Source: Caenorhabditis remanei (lineage: Eukaryota > Nematoda > Chromadorea > Rhabditida > Rhabditidae). From it: a DNA stretch of 64,000 bases. Both the position numbers and the translations under genes were made by a program. A model generated the notes under the pieces. The model saw only the letters and a list, made by a program, of their open reading frames with translations, was not told the DNA's origin and made no database searches. The stretch lies in contig NC_071331.1 of NCBI RefSeq assembly GCF_010183535.1, positions 20,708,001 through 20,772,000 on the forward strand, read 5' to 3'. Of the stretch, positions 45,038-53,923 are shown piece by piece (position 1 is the stretch's first letter; each line of letters starts with the position of its first letter).

Positions 45038-46761
45038 ATGTCAATTGACAGAGGACGTGCCGGCACAATGGAGCGAAGACAACGTCTTCATGATTTGGTG
45101 GATTTGAGAGAGGAGTTGAGAGATCTACAGGCTAATTTGGTACGTGTGTTGGGTTACTGTAGATTACTGTAGCTTCGAAAAGGTTACTGTAGCGATTTGA
45201 GATGTTAAAATTTGAAATTTTGGGTTTCAAACGTTATTTTACTTCGCAAAAAGTTTTTTTGTTGAATTTTCAGCCTACCATAATGTCATTTTTCAATCTG
45301 AAATTTCTGATATCCTTCTTCTATTGTTCTGTATCATTTATTATATACCAGCCTGGCTGCCGGCCGCCTTTCTTTCTCATTTCTCAAAATTTGCGGACAT
45401 TGGGACAGATGGACAAACCCCACATGCGTTTTATATATAAGAATGATACTCTATTAGCCGAGCAAATTCGTTACAACTTCGCCCCACCGCAAACGAGAGA
45501 GTATCGGCGAGAGACGCAGATTTTTTTTCTGGCGCCAACAATTATTTTCACAGTTTTTGACCTATTTTCACTATTTTTCGAAAGTTTTTATGTAATTTGT
45601 TCTTAAAAACAGCGAAAATAGGTCAAAAATGGTAAAAATATTTGTTCGCGCGAGAAAAAATTCTGCGTCTCTCACCGATAATCTCTCGTTTGCGGTGGGG
45701 CGCAGTTGTAAGAGGGGGTGGGCCGCTAATACTTATAATAATGCTTCTGAAAAATTGGAAAGAATTCAAAAGTGCCTTTTTCCACATCGTCATTGCAGAC
45801 TATCTATTTGTAAGTTTCACAAAACGCGTCAAAGGTGCGCCAGAGATGTCAAATCTTGGCTGGAGGTACCCGACTAGCACAGTTATCATATCATCTTTTT
45901 CAAAACCAGGAAAATGCGCCCAAGGCGCGCCAGATAGCACACTATTGAAACTTTTAGAAAACGCGCCGAAGGCACGCCAGGTTTTTATTATATTAGAGAC
46001 ACTAGTCAGGTACCCGCAGCCAAAATTTAAAATTGCTGGCGCACCTTTGACGCGTTTTGTGTGAACTTACAAATAGATAGTCGGCAATGACGATTTGGAA
46101 AAAGACACTTTTGAATTCTTTCCAATTTTTCAGAAGCATTATTATAAGTAGAGTATATATAGTGAATGAAGCAAAACAGTTGAAAAAGGATACCAGGAAA
46201 TTGAAAAATAACATTGTGATAGGCTGAAAATTCAAGAAAAAAAACTTTTTGCGGAGTAAAATAACGTTTGAAACCCAAAATTTCAAATTTTGCAATTTAA
46301 AAAAGCTACTGTAACCTTTTGGAGATACAGTAATCTACAGTAACCCATTATAAGTAGAGTATATTTAATAAATGATACGGAACAGTAGAAAAAGGATACC
46401 TAAAATTTCAGATTGCAAAATGTCATGAAAATTTCTGAAAACATTTTTTCATAATTTTTTTTCCAGGAGCACGAAGAACTGCGATTCGCGGACGCCGTGA
46501 AACAACGTTCATCTATAATGAACAAGAACGATCCCCAAGAGGGTGATTCAGAAGACGAGGACCACTTTTTGGAGAGTCTTCGGTTGACCGAGGAGAGCAT
46601 TGTGAGTTTTAATAAAAAATCTGAAAATTTGGATCTGAAAATTCCAAAAATTTCAGCACCACCACCGTCAAAAAATCATGGAGATTCAGGGCAAAATAAT
46701 CGATAAGAAGGAGAGTATTCTGAGTCTGGAGATTCTTGTGAAACTTGAAGAAAATCGATAA
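45038..46761 (+). CDS. small coiled-coil protein, unknown function
   Basis: Three exons, 45038-45139, 46467-46601 and 46657-46761, all phase 0 (342 nt, 113 residues). Donors GTACGT and GTGAGT, acceptors TTCCAG and TTTCAG. Residues 11-45 (MERRQRLHDLVDLREELR, then DLQANLEHEELRFAD) and 72-113 (FLESLRLTEESIHHHRQK, ending KLEENR) are strongly helical with heptad-like Leu/Ile spacing; between them is an acidic hinge (EGDSEDEDH). No enzymatic motif, signal peptide or membrane segment. Intron 1 is 1.3 kb and packed with decayed receptor exon fragments and a foldback element; intron 2 is 55 nt. AATAAATCC at about 46855 is a plausible polyadenylation signal. Family not recognised; the matched splice phases make it a real gene in my view. 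Confidence 0.75.
45283..45880 (+). pseudogene. receptor exon 1 relic split by a foldback element
   Basis: 45283-45346 matches the first half of receptor exon 1 (MSFFNLKFLISFFYCSVS) and 45735-45800 the second half (IIMLLKNWKEFKSAFFHI, VIADYLF), followed by the usual intron start (GTAAGTTTCACAAAACGCG). The 390 nt between are foreign and include the 45471-45721 foldback element. It sits in intron 1 of the coiled-coil gene, in the same orientation. Confidence 0.75.
45471..45721. mobile_element. foldback element inside receptor exon relic
   Basis: The left arm TTACAACTTCGCCCCACCGC, AAACGAGAGAGTATCGGCGA, GAGACGCAG pairs with CTGCGTCTCTCACCGATAAT, CTCTCGTTTGCGGTGGGGCG, CAGTTGTAA. The core shows a second pairing (TGACCTATTTTCACTATTTT against AAATAGGTCA). 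It is flanked by the two halves of the exon relic, so the insertion point is clear to within some tens of bases. Confidence 0.75.
46005..46430 (-). pseudogene. receptor exon 1 relics in opposite orientation
   Basis: On the minus strand about 46055-46230 reads FLVSFFNCFASFTIYTLL, then IIMLLKNWKEFKSVFF and IVIADYLF, with the receptor intron-1 sequence (ACGCGTCAAAGGTGCGCCAG) after it. A second, smaller minus-strand piece at about 46340-46430 matches the exon start again. With the plus-strand relic at 45.3-45.9 kb they form an imperfect inverted repeat inside intron 1 of the coiled-coil gene. Confidence 0.7.
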
Positions 46762-47223
46762 TCTGCTGCCGCCGTTTTGGATGGTTTTCGGGTTCTCTTA
46801 ATTTTTCTTTTTTTTACTTTAAAATTTAAAAATTTTTAATTATTTTCTTTTTTTCAATAAATCCATTTCCCTATCACAAACCACAATTTCCACCAGCACA
46901 ATCTATAATTTCAGATGATTTTCAGAGATTTTCAGACAAATGACTCATTTTAGGCGCCTACTGGGAATATACTAATGGCAGGGAGGGGAAAAATAGAAAA
47001 ATACCAATTAATCTGGTTCTAGCACATTCTTTTCAAGACAGGTTTTTTTTCAGATTCTGACTGTACACATATCATTTTTTGGTCGAGTCCTGCTGGAAAT
47101 TTTTTCTAGTAAAAAAATACAGTAATCCTAGCTACATACCATTCTGGGGTACTGTAGCTATACGGAAGGGGTATGGTAGTCAAAGTTACTGTAGTAGGAG
47201 GCGGTAGATGTAAAAATTTTTCC

Positions 47224-47710
47224 GGGTTACTGTACCTAGGATCCAAATTTTATGGTTTTAGGATCCGGGTTACTGTGCCTAGAATCCAAATTTTTTGTTT
47301 TTGGGATACGGGTTACTGTACCTAGGATCCAAATGGTTTGTTTTGAGCATCCGGGTTACTGTACCTAGGATCCAAATTTTATGGTTTTAGGATCCGGGTT
47401 ACTGTGCCTAGAATCCAAATTTTTTGTTTTTGGGATACGGGTTACTGTACCTAGGATCCAAATGGTTTGTTTTGAGCATCCGGGTTACTGTACCTAGGAT
47501 CCAAATTTTATGGTTTTAGGATCCGGGTTACTGTGCCTAGAATCCAAATTTTTTGTTTTATGGATCTGGGTTACTGTACCTAGAATCCAAATGTTATGTT
47601 TTTGAGATCCGGGTTACTGTATCCAGGATCCAAATGGTTTGTTTTGAGCATCCGGGTTACTGTACCTAGGATCCAAATTTTCAGTTTTTAGGATCTGGGT
47701 TACCGTACCC
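47224..47710. repeat. 43-bp tandem array with 129-bp higher-order repeat
   Basis: Eleven full units and the start of a twelfth, each beginning GGGTTACTGTACCTAGGATC or a one- to three-base variant. Three unit types alternate: A (ATGGTTTTAGGATCC end), B (TTTTTGTTTTTGGGATAC end, with GTGCCTAGAATCC) and C (TGGTTTGTTTTGAGCATCC end). A-B-C occurs at 47224, 47353 and, with changes in the B and third positions, 47482, so a 129-bp block has been copied as a whole. Confidence 0.85.
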
Positions 47711-47868
47711 AGAAGAGATACAGTAAACCTTCGTGTCAAATCTACAGTAATCCGGAGTACTGTACTTTTTCAAAGTCACTGCACTCAATGTTTTCTCAGA
47801 GAGGGTTACTGTAACCTATAGTAAAAAAAATCTTTAGAAAATTCGAATTCAAGTGTTTTCGATTTCTT

Positions 47869-48019
47869 ATGGATCTACCCACGAAGAAAACTTGTACCAT
47901 TTAATGCAATTTAATTCTATTCACGAATGCAATTTAATTCATTTTTTGCATTTTTGTTCCATAAAAATGCATTATTTTGCGTTCGTGGGTAGGCAAGTTT
48001 TCTTCGTGGGTAGATCCAT
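47869..48019. repeat. foldback element, ATGGATCTACCCACGAAG ends
   Basis: ATGGATCTACCCACGAAGAA, AACTTG at the left pairs with CAAGTTTTCTTCGTGGGTAG, ATCCAT at the right. Inner repeats of AATGCAATTTAATTC and TGCATTATTTTGCGTTCGTG lie between. Confidence 0.75.
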
Positions 48020-49537
48020 TACAGTATTCCAGGGTTCCAGTATTTTTCCTGAGTTTCGGTACTGTTGGTTACTGTAGTTCCGACCTACGCAGCTGAAAAA
48101 ATCGTCGTATCACAACGCCCATCTAAAGGTCACATTGACTCAGAAAATATCTGAAATTTTTTTATATTACGCGTGTTTTTTTGTCTGCAAAATGCTCAAG
48201 GTGCAGGTGAAAATAGTTCCAGACACTCTGATAACACTAAAAGGGTATAATGACTACAAAATGAGAAGAGTTTTAATTTGAAAGTATAAATTGAAGGATA
48301 TATGAGTCAATTTGGTTTTTTTCTTTAACATTTTACAAACCCGTTTTTAGTTTTCTGAAGAGACTACTGTACTCTACCATTTTAAGCAATTGCACCAAGA
48401 GGTTACTGTAGCTACAAAATTAGCATCGGGTACTGTAGTTTTCGATTATAGCTTGCATGGCTGAGTAACCGTTATTAGGATTAGGTTACTGCTGGATTAC
48501 CGTACCTTGCCTTAAACTGCAGGTACTGTACTTAGGCTAAATTATGCACAGCATATTACCACGGTACCACAGTACCTTGAGCGCATACCGTAAGAAATTT
48601 TTTATTTTTTCGATTTTTCGAGACCCGTTTTCTTTAGCATTTTTAGATCTAGCTACCGTACCCCCGCAAAACTGTAATTTTAGTACTACTACTGTACTTA
48701 GCTGGGATACTGTACTTTCAGGTTGTTTAAGAAAAAAATTGAAAACTTGTGATCTATCCGGAAACTGTGAGTGTTTCTATATTTGTTTCTTACTATATAT
48801 AGGGTTACTGTACACGGAATCGGGGTACTGTAGCCAGCCATGACAAGGTTACTGTAGTCTAGGCTACAGTACTTTAAGCGCTGCGTTCATAAAATGTACC
48901 TTTGTTTTCCATTCAATTTTTTATAACTTTATTATTGTTTTCACTTTTTTTTCGTTTTTTGCTGCTTTTTTTGGTAAAAACTTATATATTCATCTGTTTT
49001 TCCTCTGTAATTTTACCCTGCTGTTCCACTCCGTCTGATATTTTCTTGGTCTGTCTAGGTAAGTGCAACAAAAAGTACGAAATATGAATATAAAAGTCTT
49101 GGGGATTTTGGATCAATTGGTTCAATATTTTCGAGACGGAACCGTGATATTTTGAGTATTACGTATTGTGACATTTATGAAGAGGTGGGGGAATTGATGT
49201 TTCAAATTGTGGGCTTTGAGCAGTTTATGTCGTCAAAGTACTTGGAATACCGACTACAGTAGTTAGTTTTTTGAGAATACGGTTTTCTAAACATTAAGTA
49301 GATGTATTGTTACTGTACCTGCTCATCTAACTTCTTTACAGCTCGGCTATAACTAGTGATTATTTAAAGTCGGGCAATAAAATTTCGGCTGAATTTAAAA
49401 ACTATGGAATGACCCTGGCGTATTTTGGGTATTTGAAATAAGAGCTATATGGGTATATAGTTCAATATTTGAAGATTTCAAAATTCTTTCCATTTTTGCA
49501 GAGCGCCTCGAGCAATCGAGCAAAATGAGCTCTACGT

Positions 49538-49926
49538 TTAAAGGGGGACTGAGGTATTACCAAAAAATAGAGATTTTTATATGAATCTACTCAGAATTTT
49601 GCGGAAAAGAGAAAAGTCTCTTGGAGCCAGGTCTGAAAATTCGTCTGAAACAAATTATGAGGCCTCGAAGTGTCAAAAAGGGCCTCTCGAAGTGAAGATT
49701 TGCCTTATATTTTAAAGTATAATTCTCTCGCCGTGAACATGAAACAATTTTGAACTAAAAGGCAAATCTTCACTTCGAGAGGCCCTTTTTTGACACTTTG
49801 AGGCCTCATAATTCGTTTCAGACGAATTTTCGGACCTGGCTCCATGAGACTTTTCTCTTTCCCGCAAAATTCTGAGTCGATTCATATTAAAAAATCTCGA
49901 TTTTTGGAATACCGCAGTCCCCTTTA
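49538..49926. mobile_element. large foldback element (about 389 bp)
   Basis: The left arm TAAAGGGGGACTGAGGTATT, AGAGATTTTTATATGAATCT, CTCTTGGAGCCAGGTCTGAA, GGCCTCTCGAAGTGAAGATT pairs with AATCTTCACTTCGAGAGGCC, TTCGGACCTGGCTCCATGAG, GATTCATATTAAAAAATCTC and CAGTCCCCTTTA. Arms of about 170 nt, loop about 45 nt. Confidence 0.82.
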
Positions 49927-50851
49927 ACCATCGGAAACTCGACTTTAAAGTTTCGATTTTTAATACTGAAATCTTACAAATAACGTTTTTCACGAAATCG
50001 TTTTGCAAAATTGGAATACAGATTTGAAAAGAGCGCGTTCTTAGCTTTTCATCGATATATAGTTTGACCCACATCTCCGAAATACGTCATGTGCAGATAC
50101 AGTAAGATAGCACTATAGTCAATTTTAAACATCCTCAACTACATTCAAATTAAGCTACCATAACACATCTTTATTCCCGGATCTAAAAAAAAGTTGTCTA
50201 GACTCTGAGAATTCACGAACACTTTGAAATTGTCTATTTTTGCAAAAAATGTTATTGTTCGACATCAAACATTATAATTGTCACCTAGGGATAAAAATTG
50301 TCATAGTCTGGTACATAAAACTCAAATTTTCATATTTCTCGATTTAAGCATAAAACACTGCAAGATATATAAAAACTGTTGTGTTTTAAAATTTTTTTAT
50401 AAAAATTCAGTATAAATATATAAATAGAAGTGCTAGAAGCTTCTGAAAGGTACAGTAGCCATTTACTTTTTTCAATCCTACTGTATGGTTACTGTAGCAA
50501 CTGACTTCAGATACTGTCACCGATGATTTCGCCCCCATTTTGCACCTGAAAACCAAAAAATTTTATCACCTGTCAAATTTTTGTCAGTCAGGAAGACTTT
50601 TTTTCTTTTTTCTGTGACTTTTGTTGTTTTTTCAGTTACCTAAAGCCTAGAGCTCTTTGATCTGATTGCTCCCCTCTGTGAACTTCCTGATAATGAAATT
50701 CCGGCGACAAAAATTAGTGTGGGAACACAATCAGGTCTACACCAGAGAACACATTTTACTAATAATTTTAGCAAACATTTAAATCCCCTTAACCTACCGT
50801 ACTTCAAAAAATAAACTTGACCTAAAAAATTGTTTTCCGATTTTTCAGACA

Positions 50852-53443
50852 ATGTCATTTTTCAATCTGAAATTCCTGATATCCTTCTTCTACTGTTCCG
50901 TTTCATTCACTATATATACTCTACTTATAATAATGCTTCTGAAAAATTGGAAAGAATTCAAAAGTGCCTTTTTCCACATCGTCATTGCCGACTATCTATT
51001 TGTAAGTTACACAAAACGCGTCAAAGGTGCGCCAGCGATTTCAAATTTTGGCTGGGGGTACCTAACTAGTGTAGTTATAATATCATCTGTGGGAATACCC
51101 AGAAAAAAACGCCGTAGGGGCGCCAGCTAGTACAATCCGGAAACTTTTAGAAAAACGCGCCAAAGATGCGCCAGACATTTTGGTTTTTTGGGTGTTTCAG
51201 AGGGTTTTCGAGCTATTTGCCTCTATTTTTTGCGTAATAATTTTTTAAAACGCCAACACATTTATTCATGCAAATAAAGTATCTACAGTAACCCGGCCAG
51301 GCCGTTTTTAGAAAACGCGCCGAAGGCACCCCTGACTTTTTGTATTTTTGGTAATTTAGAGTGTTTTTCAGGATTTTGACTCAAATTTTTTGCTTAATCA
51401 AGTTTTGAAACAGTCTAGCGCGCCTCCGACACGCCAGCCACCTTTTCCTGATTCCAGAACCTTCTAACATGGCTGAATTCAATGATAACCCTCCGCCTAC
51501 CGAATGGAACTTGCAAAACATGCATCATGTCTGAAATTTTTGGCGCTTTGGGCAAAGATAATCAGTATACCGGTGGTTTTTTGTATATTTGTTATTTTCT
51601 GCATTTCGGCAATGCCTATTTTCAATATTCGATGGTTACGTTGATGTCGTTGAACAGGATGATGAGCATATTTGCGTATTTTGTGAATGAAAAAGTAAAA
51701 ATCAAATTTTTCATAAAATTTCCGAAATTTTGAGCCCCATATTGACCGTTTTTTAAATATTTCGAAATTTTGGGCCGAAATGGGCCCGAAATAAGGCTCA
51801 AAACTTAACATAGTCAAAATTAGGTCAATATGGGGCTCAAAATTTCACAAATTTTACTGTAATTTTGACGAAAAAATTTTAGATCTGGCAATTCCTGTTC
51901 CCCATCTCCCTAGCTACCGTAATCCTATGCGCCGTGTACTTCACTCGGACTATTCTGGAAACTAATCCGTATTATGTGTATAATGAAGCACTAGATATGT
52001 ATAGTATTACGGCGGACTCTGTAAGTGTCATTTGACTTACAGTAATCTGCAGTAACCCAAAGAGTTTAGAATATCCTCCCAGCCTATTCCAATGTTATCA
52101 ACTTCATGGCTATCGCTGTCGTCTCCTCAATTCTTCTCAATACAGTATCCGTGATTAAACTCAAGCTTATGACTCAAAATTTATCGACAATTGAAAGAAA
52201 CTTGCTGTTCTCTACTATAGCGTCATCAGTGATACAGTGTGCTGCAGCGGGGAATACGGCATGTCTCGGATATTTTTGAAGAATGAACATTTCAGCAAAA
52301 TTGTTGTTCTATTTGGAATCTCTGTAAAATTTGGTGAATTTTGAGCCCCATATCGGCCTACTTTTGACTGTTTTGGTTTTCGGGCCTTATTCCGGGCCCA
52401 TTTTGGCAAAAATTTCAAAAAATTTCAAATATGGTCAATATGGGGCTCAAAATTTTGGAAATGTCATGACAAACTTGATTTCAGCAGTTATTTTCTGTAG
52501 AAATGAAGTTTTCATTCAAAATCCGATCCGAAACAAAATTTTGAGAAATTTTGAAATATTAAAATTTTATGAAAATAATGTTTTTAGGGGAAACCAACAA
52601 CATATTCAAAATTGTCGTAAAATTTCTTTCCAACATTTTGAACCCCATAATGGCCCATTTCTGGCATTTTCAATTTTCGGGTCTTATTTTTGACCCTTTT
52701 TGGTCAAAATCTCAAAATTCACTAAAAATAGGCAATATGGAGCTCAAAATTTTGGAAATTTTACAAAAAAAATTATTTCAGCAATCATTATCCGTGAAAA
52801 TGAAACTTTCATTCTAAAACCGGTCTAAAATGAATTTTTCAAAACTTTTGAAAAACGAAAATTTTGTGAAAACAGCGTTTTTAAGGGAAACCAATAACAT
52901 TTTTAGAATCTCCGTAAATTTTCCAAAATTTTGAGCCCTATATCGGTCTATTTTTGACTATTTTAGTTTTCGGGTCTTATTTTTGACCCTTTATGGTCAA
53001 AATCTCAAAATTCACTAAAAATAGTCAAAATGGGGCTCAAAATTTTGCATTTTTTGTGTAGAATTCAAATATCATACTCATTTCTCATAGAAATCCTTTT
53101 TAGTTCCTCCTCCAACTCGACCGAAGCCGCACTACCGTACTCGGCCAACTCGGACAACTGTTACTCCCATTTTTCAGCGATTTTTTGACAATCAGTCAAC
53201 CGTATATACTGATTTTTTTGAGTTCTAAGGTACCTACAGTAATTTTTCTTTTAATTAAAAAAATTAATTTTAAAATCTTAAAGGTCCGCCTGGAAATGCT
53301 GAAAATGTATTTTCCAAAGTTCAAAGCCGTCAAAGTGAACTCAATTATAGTTAAGACTCAAGGTAGGTCAAAAAAGTGGGCGGGGCCTCCTGAATTTTTT
53401 TATTTTTTTAGGATCAAGGACTTCTCAAGTGCAGAGGATATAA
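50852..53443 (+). CDS. Srg-superfamily chemoreceptor (7TM GPCR), copy A
   Basis: Seven exons: 50852-51001, 51458-51694, 51883-52020, 52070-52258, 53104-53229, 53284-53362, 53412-53443; 951 nt, 316 residues, exon for exon identical in length to copy B except the last. Seven hydrophobic segments at roughly residues 9-33, 42-66, 84-112, 131-152, 184-206, 220-245 and 256-278. Typical marks are YLFNLLTWLNSMITLRLP in segment 2, the Cys pair TCKTC, MSLNRMMSI at the end of segment 3 (in place of the DRY triplet) and LSTIERNLLF before segment 6. This fits the nematode Srg superfamily (srg/srv/sru group), presumed chemosensory; class not certain. TTTTTCAG lies 3 nt before the ATG. The exon 4 donor is GC (ACG-GCATGT), whereas copy B has GTAGGT. 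Confidence 0.82.
52259..53103. repeat. internally repeated intron of receptor A
   Basis: The 845-nt intron contains three diverged repeats of a 250-300 nt unit marked by GAGCCCCATATCGGCC-like, TTTTCGGGTCTTATTTTTGA and AATATGGGGCTCAAAATTTT sequences. The same unit occurs once in the intron at 51695-51882. The corresponding intron of copy B is only 284 nt and lacks it. Confidence 0.65.
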
Positions 53444-53923
53444 TTTTTTAAGGGGAAATTTTTTTTTGAAATTTTTTTGAAAATTTTTTTTTCACTAATA
53501 AAGATAAGATATTTGATCTACTATTCGTACGTCATTAAATTTTTGCACTAACATCTTTCCCCCAAGCGGAAACATTTCCTTGTCTACCACAGCGTGTAGG
53601 TACCTCCCTCGAGAAAAAAAATATTTTTGATCTACAACTTTATTTTTATTTTTTGAGTCATATAGGTATGTATCTGAAAAAAGCACCTGCTGAAAATGGA
53701 ACCTCCCCCCCCCCACTCATAAAAATTTTCAGCCAAAAAAAATTTTTTTCAATTTTTCTTTTTTTTTTGTCTGTCTATTCAAAAAATTTTCCTTCTGATT
53801 TCTCACCCCGCCCACTTTTTGAATTTCATTTTTTGGAAATTGCACTTCTCATGTTATACTTCTCCTTCCCTGGCCGTCTGAAATTTCAAAAATTTTTCAA
53901 AAAAAATGTTTTCAGAATTTTTC
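53444..53923. other. short intergenic between the two receptors
   Basis: 481 nt separate the stop of copy A from the ATG of copy B. The DNA is poly-T/A rich with a C-run (CCTCCCCCCCCCC near 53702). TTTTCAG ends at 53915, 8 nt before the start of copy B. The spacing is longer than in a typical nematode operon, so independent promoters are likely. Confidence 0.5.

Larger units (their letters stand above)
46762..50851. other. intergenic, rich in TACTGTA repeats
   Basis: No gene is seen in four kilobases. It contains the 43-bp tandem array (47224-47710), foldback elements at 47869-48019 and 49538-49926, and many scattered GGTTACTGTAG/CTACAGTAACC motifs (48350-48900, 50450-50510). The frames at 47853-48077, 48544-48843 and 48902-49087 contain no family features. 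Confidence 0.45.

Noticed and set aside
44707..45048. 113-residue plus-strand frame rich in Phe, Ser and Leu
   Set aside because: It is a pyrimidine-rich tract before an acceptor site, without splice partners or motifs.
45629..45877. Frames reading YNNASEKLERIQKCLFPHRH in several places
   Set aside because: This is the second reading frame of receptor exon 1; the hydrophobic frame LLIIMLLKNWKEFKSAFF is the one used in the spliced genes.
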